Positions 1 through 7,522 of a stretch of DNA of 55,314 bases are shown one piece after another. This DNA is from JANXLS01 sp038227045 (GTDB lineage Bacteria > Planctomycetota > SZUA-567 > H5-PLA8): the NCBI GenBank assembly GCA_038227045.1, contig JBBRQD010000029.1:1-55314 (forward strand), in the 5' to 3' direction. The position numbers and the translations under genes are program-made. The notes under the pieces were generated by a model. That model was given only the letters and a program-made list of their open reading frames with translations, did not search any database and was not told where the DNA came from. Numbering within the stretch: the first letter of the stretch is position 1; each line of letters starts with the position of its first letter.

Positions 1-102
1 CAGTCGATCTTCGAGTACATCGAAGTGTTCTACAACCGGAAAAGGCGGCACAGCTCGTTAGGCTACGTCAGCCCCGAATCGTTCGAGGCAGCAGCCAACT
101 GA
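1..102 (+). CDS. IS3-family transposase OrfB, C-terminal fragment
   Basis: The window opens inside a reading frame of 33 codons. Its product ends with a Tyr-Asn-Arg-Lys-Arg-Arg-His-Ser-Ser-Leu-Gly-Tyr motif followed by a Ser-Pro-Glu-Ser-Phe segment. This is the standard C-terminal signature of the DDE integrase-core transposase (OrfB) of IS3-family insertion sequences, the enzyme that cuts and joins the element ends. The catalytic D,D,E residues lie upstream of the window, so intactness cannot be judged. The stop codon is followed within about 40 bases by a sequence resembling an IS3-family terminal repeat, which fits the normal gene-to-end spacing. Confidence 0.88.
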   Translation, partial: QSIFEYIEVFYNRKRRHSSLGYVSPESFEAAAN

Positions 103-116
103 GTCAAAAGGGCCGC

Positions 117-140
117 GTCCGCTAAACGTGGGGAAGGTCA
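117..140. mobile_element. Probable right terminal inverted repeat of the IS3-family element
   Basis: The bases read GTCCGCTAAACGTGGGGAAG and then GTCA. This matches the usual IS3-family end pattern (GTCC-CTAAA followed by a G-rich stretch and terminal CA) and lies just after the transposase stop. The left end is outside the window, so neither the partner repeat nor a target-site duplication can be checked. The first bases of the flank follow from about position 141. Confidence 0.6.
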
Positions 141-172
141 GTTTTTGTCGAACTCCTGAACAAAGGTGGCAA

Positions 173-538
173 ATGACGCCTCGCATGTCTCGGTTCAAAT
201 GGATGGCAATTTTGCTCGTCGGAGGGTGCATCTACGGGGTTGTTGGTGCATGGATGAATTCAAACCCATTCCTGCCGGGTGGTATTGAAGTGGGTTACAC
301 GGAAAATTGGATGGAGAATCGGACGCGCCAGTGGAATTGGAAGCCGTCACCAGTGTGGCTGACCAGCTATATCCTATGCCGAGCACAGGTCGGAATCTGC
401 TTGACGAAGTCGGGCTATTTGTTCCGCAGTTCGTCTGATCGGAATCTTTACTACATCTGCTCGACTGCGATTGGTCTGGGAGCTGGGGTAATTGGGCTTT
501 TGCTGGTTGCGCTGTTTAAGAAACCCTGTCCTGTTTAA
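173..538 (+). CDS. Small two-helix membrane protein, unknown
   Basis: This 121-residue protein is not recognised. It has a basic start, a hydrophobic helix at about residues 8-26, a polar central region rich in Trp, Arg and Asn with two Cys, and a second hydrophobic helix at about residues 93-114 ending in a short basic tail. That suggests a small inner-membrane protein with an exported loop. I chose the ATG preceded by an AAGGTGG-like ribosome site; a longer in-frame start at 128 would begin inside the IS terminal repeat. The gene sits alone beside the IS in AT-richer DNA than its neighbours, so it may be accessory or a remnant. Function cannot be assigned. Confidence 0.5.
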   Translation: MTPRMSRFKWMAILLVGGCIYGVVGAWMNSNPFLPGGIEVGYTENWMENRTRQWNWKPSPVWLTSYILCRAQVGICLTKSGYLFRSSSDRNLYYICSTAIGLGAGVIGLLLVALFKKPCPV

Positions 539-752
539 AAACTTTGAAATAGCTGACGGCCAACTGTCAGTGATGTAGGCACGAGGTGCAATTAATGTAA
601 CAGTTTAGAGAGTAGTTTGTATGGATTGTTTTAAAATCACAAAGCGTGCTACAGTAATAGTTAATAATAGAGTTTAGCCACTCCGTGGCCCGACGAAAGT
701 TAGATTCATAGCTTGGTCATAGCGCGATGTGCATTTTTTGTAACGGAATTAA
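539..752. other. AT-rich intergenic stretch
   Basis: This gap between the small membrane protein and the end of the cNMP/DUF1003 gene is visibly richer in A and T than the coding regions. It contains only a short imperfect palindrome near 555-575 (CTGACGGCCAACTGTCAG). I see no convincing gene, tRNA or terminator in it. Confidence 0.4.
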
Positions 753-1616
753 CTACTTACTCGCGCCATTCGAATTGTGCGTCGTCATGTGCGTCAACAG
801 TTCATGATGCAGGAAGTGCATGCTGCGTTCGAGGTCGTTCAGGCGGCTCATGATCAGGCCGGTTTTGACTTCGGCTTTGCAGTTGACCTGGTGGTCGATT
901 TCGGCGCTGAGGCGGTCTTTGTCCGACTGGCGATTCTGGCTCATCATGATGATCGGTGCGGCGTACGCGGCTTGGAACGAGAGCGCGAGATTCAGGAAAA
1001 TGAAGGGATAGGTGTCGAAGCGATATTTTTCCGGGGCGACGGAATTGTAGACCACCCAGATGAGCAGGAGGATTGACTGAACGATGATGAACGTCCAGCT
1101 TCCCATCACCATCGCAAATGTGTCGGCGATTACTTGGCCGACCGTCTGCTTCTCTTCGATCAGCTCGTTGAGGTTTCGGCTGACGCTTTTTCGCAGCAGT
1201 TGATCGGTGGTGTACAGGCGGCGGCTGACGACGGTGAGCACGTCGATTGCGGCGTGCGGGTGTTTCATCAGGACATCGTGAAATTCGTTGCGGTCGAGTG
1301 CAAGCGTGCGGACCTGGTCTATGGCGCGCACGCCAACCATGCGCGGTTTGCCGGAGAGCATGGACATCTCGCCGAACAAACCGCCCGGCCCGATTTTCTC
1401 AAGAAACAGTTCCTGGCCGGAGGCATCGGCGATGAAAATGTCGGCGCTGCCCGCGACAATCACGTAGACGAACTTTCCCTCTTCGCCTTCCCGAATGATA
1501 TTCTGGCCGGGAACAAAGGTATGTTCGTCCATGACGCCGCGCATGGCCGCCAGTTCGGTGTCGTCCATGTCGCTGAAGATCGACGCCTGTCTCAGCAATT
1601 TGATTTCGTTCAGCAC
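753..1616 (-). CDS. Cyclic nucleotide-binding domain / DUF1003 membrane protein
   Basis: The 287-residue product combines an N-terminal cAMP-receptor-type beta-roll (about residues 12-130) with a DUF1003 membrane module. The phosphate-binding cassette is visible as FGEMSMLSGKPRMVGVRA (residues 81-98). Two hydrophobic helices lie at about 173-191 and 204-225, followed by a polar, probably coiled C-terminus. There is no helix-turn-helix, so it is not a Crp-type DNA-binding regulator. More likely it is a membrane protein whose state is set by a bound nucleotide, which is inference. The start is a GTG preceded by AGGAG at six bases. It is divergent from the M61-like peptidase gene, with about 200 bases of shared upstream region. 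Confidence 0.9.
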   Translation of the reverse strand: MLNEIKLLRQASIFSDMDDTELAAMRGVMDEHTFVPGQNIIREGEEGKFVYVIVAGSADIFIADASGQELFLEKIGPGGLFGEMSMLSGKPRMVGVRAIDQVRTLALDRNEFHDVLMKHPHAAIDVLTVVSRRLYTTDQLLRKSVSRNLNELIEEKQTVGQVIADTFAMVMGSWTFIIVQSILLLIWVVYNSVAPEKYRFDTYPFIFLNLALSFQAAYAAPIIMMSQNRQSDKDRLSAEIDHQVNCKAEVKTGLIMSRLNDLERSMHFLHHELLTHMTTHNSNGASK

Positions 1617-1754
1617 GTTGACTCCTGCGGTTCATTTTGGATGATGGAGATTCCAAGTTTGGCGTGAATGGAATAAAGATCAAGGCGCGAATGCAAACTT
1701 CACATTGTCCGATTCGGGATATAAATCGACGTTTTCCGGTTTATCAGCGGTCTA

Positions 1755-1800
1755 CTTAATCGCGGATGGACGCAGATGAACGCGGATTACCGCAGATAGA
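1755..1800. repeat. Dispersed GCGGATGGACGCAGATG-type repeat
   Basis: This short run of near-repeating words (CGCGGATGGACGCAGATGAA and similar) lies just before the M61-like peptidase start. Related words occur at 17484-17508 and 26041-26077 in this window. It has no coding sense and belongs to the intergenic repeat families described in the findings. Confidence 0.5.
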
Positions 1801-1814
1801 GTTATGGGGTTGAC

Positions 1815-3389
1815 GTGACGAAGAAATCGGATTGTAGAATTTCGGCGTTTTCCGCGGTGTGCCGCATTGCACTGCTGGCTATCGCGGTTCTGTTAAACGC
1901 ACGCGCGGCCGACGAACCGTTTCGCGTTGACTACTCGGTAGAAGTCGGGAGCACCGACGACACTCACTTTCACGTCGTGGCGGAGGTTCAGAATATTCGG
2001 CAGGAGAGTCTTGAATTCTCATTGCCTGTCTGGACGCCGGGCTGGTACACGATTGAAAATTATGCGCGCAACATCAGCCGTCTGATCGTGCGTGGACCCG
2101 ATGGCAAGCGGCTCAATCACGAGCGGACGCACAAGCAATCGTGGCGCGTCAACACGCAGGGTGTCGCATCGATCAAGATTGAATTCGATTACAACGCCAC
2201 GAAGCTGGCGCTGAATCAGGCGAAGATCGACGCCGATTATGCGTTTTTCACCGGGACGGAACTGTTCGTGTTCGCGGAGGGACATCGAGATTGTGCGAGT
2301 CTTGTGCGTCTGAAATTTCCGGCCGGCTGGAAGGCCGTTTCCGCATTGAAGGAGACGGACGATCCGCGGGTTTTCAGCGCTGCGAATTACGATGAACTTG
2401 TTGACGGCCCGGTCTTGATGGGCCAATTCGACGCCCGGAAATTCGAGGTGCTCGGCAAACCGCATTGGTACGTGACGCTGCCGAAAGGCGCGATTCAGGA
2501 TCCGAAGGCGACCGAAATCACCGACAGCCTGACGAAGATCGTGGGCTCCGCCGGCAAAATGTTTGGCGGCCTGCCCTACGACAAATACGTTTTCTTCCAT
2601 TTCTTCAAGCCGTCCGAGACGCGCGCCGCAGGGGGATTGGAACATGCTAATTCGCAGGTGAGTTTTTTCGCGCGGGGTGAATTTACGGCGCTGTCGCCGA
2701 TTGAGTGGATGGCCGCGCACGAATATTTTCACGTCTGGAACGTGAAGCGCATCCGGCCCGCGCAGCTTTGGCCGTACGATTATTCGCGCGAAGTCGAAAC
2801 GCCGTTGCTGTGGGTCAGCGAAGGCTTCACGTCGTACTATGGCAATGTGCTGCTGTACCGGGCCGGTTTGAGTTCGCGACCTGAATTCTACGAAGCCGCC
2901 GCCGGGTCGATCGCGCAAGTCGAGAGTTCTCCGGTGCGCGAATTCGTTTCGCCGTCGGAGGCGTCGGCATCGACCTGGCTGAGTTACGACAACCATATTG
3001 CTTTCGAACTATCGTATTATCTGACGGGGCGAAATCTGGCGGTTCTGCTGAACCTCTCCATTCTTCACGACACGAATGGACAGCACGATCTCGACGACGT
3101 GATGCGCGCGCTGTACGCTGATTTTTACTTAAAGAACAAGGGCTTCGACACACGCGATTTGCTGGCGGAGATTCAACACATCAGCGGGCGCGACTATGCG
3201 GAGTTTTTCAAAAAGCACATCGACGGCGTGGAGCGTCCGCCTTACGAAACGATTCTCGGCTATGCGGGAATGAAGCTCCAGTTTTCAAAGCAGCGCGACG
3301 GGTTCGGAAATCTTCACGCGACGCTTGCCGAACAGCCGGATGCGACTGAAGCGCAGAAAAAAGTGCGAGACGCGTGGATGAAAAAATAG
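1815..3389 (+). CDS. M61-family (glycyl aminopeptidase-like) zinc metallopeptidase
   Basis: The 524-residue protein starts with a signal peptide ending near Ala31-Ala32. It has the M61 layout of an N-terminal beta domain followed by a catalytic domain. HEYFH at residues 302-306 is the zinc-binding HExxH helix, and the Glu in WVSEGFTSYY (E336) is the expected third ligand. GGLEHANS at 273-280 is the conserved segment before the active site. M61 enzymes are exported aminopeptidases, often specific for small N-terminal residues. Members normally run to about 600 residues with a C-terminal PDZ domain, but here the chain stops just after the region where the PDZ begins. The start is a GTG after a weak GGGG ribosome site. 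Confidence 0.88.
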   Translation: MTKKSDCRISAFSAVCRIALLAIAVLLNARAADEPFRVDYSVEVGSTDDTHFHVVAEVQNIRQESLEFSLPVWTPGWYTIENYARNISRLIVRGPDGKRLNHERTHKQSWRVNTQGVASIKIEFDYNATKLALNQAKIDADYAFFTGTELFVFAEGHRDCASLVRLKFPAGWKAVSALKETDDPRVFSAANYDELVDGPVLMGQFDARKFEVLGKPHWYVTLPKGAIQDPKATEITDSLTKIVGSAGKMFGGLPYDKYVFFHFFKPSETRAAGGLEHANSQVSFFARGEFTALSPIEWMAAHEYFHVWNVKRIRPAQLWPYDYSREVETPLLWVSEGFTSYYGNVLLYRAGLSSRPEFYEAAAGSIAQVESSPVREFVSPSEASASTWLSYDNHIAFELSYYLTGRNLAVLLNLSILHDTNGQHDLDDVMRALYADFYLKNKGFDTRDLLAEIQHISGRDYAEFFKKHIDGVERPPYETILGYAGMKLQFSKQRDGFGNLHATLAEQPDATEAQKKVRDAWMKK

Positions 3390-3421
3390 GTTTCAGGTTC
3401 CAAGTTTCAGGTTTCAAGTTT
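3389..3421. repeat. Dispersed GTTTCAGGTT(C)CAAGTTTC repeat
   Basis: The gap between two convergent genes is filled by an alternating word array (TTTCAGGTTCCAAGTTTCAG and continuation). The reverse-complement version of the same words lies at about 19695-19728, again at the convergent ends of two genes. This points to a dispersed intergenic repeat rather than chance. Confidence 0.55.
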
Positions 3422-4002
3422 CACAGCACTGCTGGCATTTCGAGGTTGTCCATCAGCGTTTTTATCTGCGATGCGTCGAAGCGTTTGAGGAAGCGCAGGA
3501 TCTGTGGAAATACCCGGTGGTGAAAACCGAATGTGTGCAGTTCCTCGATTGCACGCTCGAGCGGCCAGCCTTGTTCCATAATCCGGTACGCGGCGACCGC
3601 GAGGCCGGTCCGGTCGGAGCCGTGGAGGCAATGGACGAACACCGGTTGGTTTACCGGGTCGTGGACGAGTTTCAGAAACAGCGCGAGTTTTTTTCCGCTG
3701 GGCAGCCAGGCCCGGCAGCGCAAATGGACGTATCGCAATCCCAGGCCCTTGAGTTTACCGCCGTCGCCGCGGTAAGCGCGCAGGTTGACAATTGTCTTTA
3801 CGCCCATGCGTTTGAGTTGCTCGAAGCCTTCCCGCGACGGCTGCGCGCCGCGGTACAAGACATCCGAAATCGGCGCAAAATTCTCCAACCCCGGGAGATC
3901 CTCGCGCGGTGGCCCCGAGAAGACATTCGCGGCCTTTGCGAATTGCGAAGAAGTAATGGCGTCCTGGATCAAATGCGTTCTCTTTGGGATGCGTGTGGCC
4001 AC
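3421..4002 (-). CDS. Dual-specificity / tyrosine phosphatase-like protein
   Basis: The 193-residue protein carries the Cys-based phosphatase P-loop HCLHGSDRTG (His124, nucleophile Cys125, Arg131). Upstream is an RGAQPS segment at 51-56 typical of the bacterial DSP/Siw14-like group, with Asp80 in AYRGDGG a candidate near the active site. It probably hydrolyses phosphotyrosine or a small phosphorylated molecule; the substrate cannot be read from sequence. It starts 25 bases after the stop of the 2-hydroxyacid dehydrogenase gene on the same strand, so the two may be co-transcribed. The only in-frame early start is a GTG and the true N-terminus is uncertain. No signal peptide is evident, so a cytoplasmic location is likely. 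Confidence 0.82.
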   Translation of the reverse strand: MATRIPKRTHLIQDAITSSQFAKAANVFSGPPREDLPGLENFAPISDVLYRGAQPSREGFEQLKRMGVKTIVNLRAYRGDGGKLKGLGLRYVHLRCRAWLPSGKKLALFLKLVHDPVNQPVFVHCLHGSDRTGLAVAAYRIMEQGWPLERAIEELHTFGFHHRVFPQILRFLKRFDASQIKTLMDNLEMPAVL

Positions 4003-4027
4003 ACCATACGAATTATTTTCGTGCCTG

Positions 4028-4984
4028 TCAACTCACCGGATTCAATGCCGCTTTCCCGTTGAGCACGGCCGCGCAGTTGTTCGCCGCCATCTCCGCCATC
4101 CTGCCGCGCGTGGCGTGAGTGGCCGAACCGATGTGCGGCAGCAGCACCGCGTTTTCGCATTCGAAGAGCGCCGGATGAATCGCCGGCTCGTTTTCGTACA
4201 CGTCCAGGCCCGCGCCCGCGATGGCGCCGGCTTTGAGCGCCGCGGCCAGCGCGGCTTCGTCAACGATCGGTCCGCGCGCGGTGTTGATCAGGTGCGCGGA
4301 GGGCTTCATCAGTTTCAATTCGCGCGCGCCGATCAGGTGCTTGGTCTCCGGCGCGAGCGGCACGTGCAGCGACACGAAGTCGCTCTCTTTCAAGAGCGTG
4401 TCGAGATCCACGCGCGCCGCTTTGAAATCCTCCATTTCAGGTTTTGGAGACCGTGCCGTGTAGACAATTCGCATGTCGAATCCGCGCGCGCGTTTGGCCA
4501 CCGCTGCGCCGATCCGCCCCGCGCCGACAATGCCCAGCGTCTTGCCGGCGATTTCGTGCCCGAGAAATTGCAGAATGCCCCAGCCGTGCCAATTGCCCGC
4601 GCGCAGGACGCGTTCACTTTCGCCGAGGCGCCGCGCCGATGCCATCAGCAGCGCCCAGGTCAGGTCGGCCGTTGCGTCGGTCAGCACGCCGGGCGTGTTG
4701 GTGACGATCACGTGCCGAGCCGCCGCGGCTTTGACGTCGATATTGTTGTATCCGACCGCGACGTTCGAGACGACCTTGAGCTGCGGGCCGGCGGCGTCGA
4801 GGATCTCCGCGTCGATTGCGTCCGTCAACAGGCAAACGATCCCGGCGCGCCCCTTGACGCGAGCTTTCAGCTCTTCCTTCGAAAGAGCGCGGTCGTCTGC
4901 GTTGATATCGCAGCCGCCCAGTTCCCGGCGCAAAATGTCGATGCCGATTTGAGGAATGACGCGCGTGACAAAAACACTTTGCAT
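4028..4984 (-). CDS. D-isomer-specific 2-hydroxyacid dehydrogenase (glyoxylate/hydroxypyruvate reductase-like)
   Basis: The 318-residue protein has the full family layout. A split catalytic domain carries VGYNNID (77-83), and a Rossmann domain carries GIVGAGRIGAAVA with the glycines at 154-159. The substrate-binding and catalytic residues are Arg237 in NTARGPIVD, Glu266 in DVYENEP and His284 in LLPHIGSATH. The family reduces 2-keto acids such as glyoxylate or hydroxypyruvate, or oxidises D-glycerate, using NAD(P)H; the overall motif set best fits glyoxylate reductase. The ATG is preceded by AGGAG at eight bases. The phosphatase gene follows after 25 bases and may share the transcript. Confidence 0.93.
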   Translation of the reverse strand: MQSVFVTRVIPQIGIDILRRELGGCDINADDRALSKEELKARVKGRAGIVCLLTDAIDAEILDAAGPQLKVVSNVAVGYNNIDVKAAAARHVIVTNTPGVLTDATADLTWALLMASARRLGESERVLRAGNWHGWGILQFLGHEIAGKTLGIVGAGRIGAAVAKRARGFDMRIVYTARSPKPEMEDFKAARVDLDTLLKESDFVSLHVPLAPETKHLIGARELKLMKPSAHLINTARGPIVDEAALAAALKAGAIAGAGLDVYENEPAIHPALFECENAVLLPHIGSATHATRGRMAEMAANNCAAVLNGKAALNPVS

Positions 4985-5101
4985 GTAGCTTTCTCCTGCC
5001 GGCAGAGTCTCCAGCCGATCCGAAACGAAATTTCATTGGGAGTTTAAAGTGTGAAGACGCAACTCTCAAGTCCCAGAACGCTTGCGAAAGCCGATAAAAA
5101 A

Positions 5102-5131
5102 ACGGGTTTGGCTGAACCCAGCCAAACCCGT
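5102..5131 (-). terminator. Intrinsic terminator of the secreted repeat-protein gene
   Basis: A perfect 13-base-pair stem (5102-5114 with 5119-5131) closes a four-base loop. On the minus strand it is followed at once by a run of seven T. It lies just downstream of the 5159-6103 gene. The plus strand has no T run after the stem, so the signal is directional. Confidence 0.88.
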
Positions 5132-5158
5132 CCTAGAAAAAACTATTCCTTGTTTAGC

Positions 5159-6103
5159 CTACTTGGAAGGCAACTCATCGATCTGCTTTTTGGCTTCTTC
5201 GGCATACGTCGTGCCGGGGTATTTGTCGAGGACGATCTCGAGCTTTTCCTTCGCTTTCTTGGGCATGTTGTTGGTCGCGAAGTTCTTGGCGGCGTTGAGC
5301 AGTTGCGGGGCTTCTTTGTCGGCCTTGGCGGTAAACTCAGTCCGCACGCGCGCGCGCGTTTCTTCGTTTTTGTTCAATTCGTCGAGTTTGCGCTGGGACT
5401 TCAGCGCGGGGATCGAGTGTTCGTAGCGTGAGTTTGAAACGATTGCCGTATACGCCGCGATGGCTTCGGTGAGTTTGTTGTCCGCGAGGAGTTGTTCGGC
5501 CTGCGAAAATTCGACGAAGCCGGCGACTTCCGGCTTGGTCTTGAGATTGGTCAGTTTGCGGAACGCGTCGGCGCGCGATTTGGTAATGCCGAAATCCTTG
5601 AGCACGATCGAGAGTTCGTCGATCTCTTTCATGAAATCGCGAATCAAGCCCGCATCGTCGGCGGCGCGAATGTGATCCTTCGCAAGATTTTCCATTTCCG
5701 AGTTGATGCGCAGAACCGATGTTTCGACCATTTCTTCCGAACCCGGCACGGTGGCCTGCGCAACCGACGCATAAAACGTGCCCGCTTGTTTGTAGTCTTT
5801 CGCTTTCCAAGCCTGCTCCGCCGTTTGGAACATGGCTTTGACGGAGGAGAGGTTGTCCTTCACCTGTCCCTTGTATTCCGCCAAATCCGCTTTTTTCTGA
5901 GCGGCGACTTTCTTCGCATCGACCTTTTTTCCGTTGGCCGTATCGGCAGGATCCGCCACGCGCGCTTCAGCGGCATCGCGATTGGCCTTCAACGCGGCGT
6001 CGGCAGTCTTCTCGGCTTTATCCGCATCGGATTGAGCCGCAAATACGCCGAGCGTCGCACACGAGACAAGCCACGCCACAGTCATTTTAATAGTCATGCG
6101 CAT
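5159..6103 (-). CDS. Secreted alpha-helical repeat (TPR-like) protein
   Basis: This 314-residue protein is not assigned to a named family. It has a short basic start and a hydrophobic core ending at FAAQS (about residue 24), consistent with a signal peptide. A charged Lys/Ala/Asp-rich stretch (about 25-85) follows, then helical segments resembling tetratricopeptide or tol-pal YbgF-type repeats. An example is the last unit, with KAKEKLEIVLDKYPGTTYAE followed by EAKKQIDEL. Such proteins usually act as periplasmic scaffolds. An internal ATG six codons in is an alternative start. It is divergent from the cNMP-binding gene and ends at a strong terminator. Confidence 0.72.
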   Translation of the reverse strand: MRMTIKMTVAWLVSCATLGVFAAQSDADKAEKTADAALKANRDAAEARVADPADTANGKKVDAKKVAAQKKADLAEYKGQVKDNLSSVKAMFQTAEQAWKAKDYKQAGTFYASVAQATVPGSEEMVETSVLRINSEMENLAKDHIRAADDAGLIRDFMKEIDELSIVLKDFGITKSRADAFRKLTNLKTKPEVAGFVEFSQAEQLLADNKLTEAIAAYTAIVSNSRYEHSIPALKSQRKLDELNKNEETRARVRTEFTAKADKEAPQLLNAAKNFATNNMPKKAKEKLEIVLDKYPGTTYAEEAKKQIDELPSK

Positions 6104-6234
6104 AGACTCCGAATTGGACGAAGCTTTCGCTGCGTCCGGTTCCTACCTCAGATGACGATACTACCCCATTATTTAATGCACAATACGGCATTTTGAAACG
6201 ATTTTTCCGTTGGAGCCGCTGATTTTTCATGCAC

Positions 6235-6264
6235 TTGTGAAATCCAGGCGATGTGGGATACACT
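6235..6264 (+). promoter_or_regulatory. Possible sigma-70-type promoter for the cNMP/MBL gene pair
   Basis: TTGTGA (6235-6240) and TACACT (6259-6264) are spaced by 18 bases and lie about 65 bases upstream of a strong AGGAGG-type ribosome site. The match is moderate and this is prediction only. Confidence 0.35.
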
Positions 6265-6329
6265 ATGTTTCGCGCGAAAGATCGATTTGGAGAAACGCAG
6301 GCATTGGGTCATTTTAGGAGGAAACGGCC

Positions 6330-6800
6330 ATGATTGATGAAGTGCTCTCCGAAATTCCCGTCTTCCAGAACCTCGAACGCACGCAACTTTACGAACTCAA
6401 CAGTTGGCTGACGCGCAGCGATGTTGCGGCCGGCGAGGTCATCCTGAAAGAGGGCGAACAGTCCCTTGGGCTTTACGTGCTCGCGAAAGGTAAAGTCGAC
6501 GTTTTCAAGAAGTCCGGCGGGCGCGAAATCCATGTCGCCACGCTTTCAGCGCCTTCGGTCCTGGGCGAAATGGGCGTGATGATCTCCGAACCACGAACCG
6601 CCGAGGTGCGCGCGCTCACGCCGGTCACACTGGGTTTTCTGAAGGCAGAACTCTTCGACGAAAAGCTCGTCACCAACAATATTTCGGCATTGCAAATCGC
6701 GCTGAACCTCGGCCGGATCGCGTGCCAGAGATTGCGCAACACCACCCGGAAGCTCACCGAACTGACCGAGATGCATGCGCATGCCGCGGCCGATGTATGA
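6330..6800 (+). CDS. Cyclic nucleotide-binding (CAP-ED) domain protein without DNA-binding domain
   Basis: The 156-residue protein is essentially a single cNMP-binding beta-roll. The expected elements appear in order: the start VLSEIPVFQNL, the GEVILKEGEQSLGLYVLAKG strands, and a LGEMGVMISEPRTAEVRAL phosphate-binding cassette (about 87-105). It ends in a C-terminal helix and lacks a helix-turn-helix, so it probably modulates a partner protein. An excellent AGGAGG site precedes the ATG. The metallo-beta-lactamase-fold gene follows after 32 bases, so the two probably form an operon, and the regulator may control that hydrolase (inference). The 753-1616 protein carries the same domain fused to a membrane module. 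Confidence 0.87.
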   Translation: MIDEVLSEIPVFQNLERTQLYELNSWLTRSDVAAGEVILKEGEQSLGLYVLAKGKVDVFKKSGGREIHVATLSAPSVLGEMGVMISEPRTAEVRALTPVTLGFLKAELFDEKLVTNNISALQIALNLGRIACQRLRNTTRKLTELTEMHAHAAADV

Positions 6801-6832
6801 GTCGCGGTATATAGAGAAAAGGTGGCTTTTTG

Positions 6833-7486
6833 ATGTCCTTGCACACGCTCAAAATTGTGACCGGCAATCTGGAAGAAAATTGTTACGTAGTCTGGGGCGA
6901 TGGCGCGACGCAAGCCGTCGTCTTCGATCCCGGTTGGGATGAAGAGACGATTCTCGCCGCGCTGGGTGAGCACGGTTTGACCGTGGCGGCGTTCCTGCTG
7001 ACGCATTGCCACGGCGACCACATCGGCGCGCTCGCGCCGCTCAAGGCGAAATTTCCGGCCGCGCCGATCTACGTTCCCGAAGCGGAGAAAGAGTGGCTCG
7101 CGCGGCCGACTTTGAACCTAAGTTATTTCTACGGATTCTCCATCGTCGCACCGCCCGGAGACGTTCTTGTCCATGACGGCGACGAGATCGACGTGGCGGG
7201 CCTGCGCTTCAAAGCCATCCACGTTCCCGGTCATTCGCCGGGCGGAACAGCCTATTTCGTTGTTCCTGAAAAAGGCGCACCGCAGCTTTATTGTGGTGAC
7301 ATCCTGTTTCAAGGAAGTATTGGAAGAACCGATCTGCCCAACGGGACTGGCGAGCACACGCTGGTCGAAGGCATTCGCGAAAAATTGTTCCCGCTGCCCG
7401 ATGAGACGCTGGTTTTTCCGGGCCATGGCGATACCACGACAATCGGCGATGAAAAGACCGGGAATCCATTTTGCGGATTGGAATGA
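6833..7486 (+). CDS. Metallo-beta-lactamase-fold hydrolase (glyoxalase II-like)
   Basis: This 217-residue cytoplasmic protein has the zinc motif HCHGDH (His58, His60, Asp62, His63). Further ligands are found in the VPGHSPGGT and FPGHGD segments and the Asp of YCGDILF. The family hydrolyses thioesters such as S-lactoylglutathione or related substrates. This short single-domain form, without the glyoxalase II C-terminal domain, is common as an uncharacterised YcbL-like hydrolase. I place the start at the ATG; a TTG one codon earlier is equally open. It is downstream of the cNMP-binding gene and converges on the first propeller-cytochrome gene across a bidirectional hairpin. Confidence 0.9.
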   Translation: MSLHTLKIVTGNLEENCYVVWGDGATQAVVFDPGWDEETILAALGEHGLTVAAFLLTHCHGDHIGALAPLKAKFPAAPIYVPEAEKEWLARPTLNLSYFYGFSIVAPPGDVLVHDGDEIDVAGLRFKAIHVPGHSPGGTAYFVVPEKGAPQLYCGDILFQGSIGRTDLPNGTGEHTLVEGIREKLFPLPDETLVFPGHGDTTTIGDEKTGNPFCGLE

Positions 7487-7489
7487 AAA

Positions 7490-7522
7490 AAAGTAGGGCG
7501 GGTTTCTAACCGGCCCTACTTT
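7490..7522. terminator. Bidirectional terminator-like hairpin between convergent genes
   Basis: Arms at 7490-7504 and 7508-7522 pair over 15 bases with one mismatch and a three-base loop. A-rich sequence precedes and T-rich sequence follows, so it can serve both the plus-strand hydrolase and the minus-strand cytochrome gene, whose stop codon it overlaps by one base. Confidence 0.75.
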
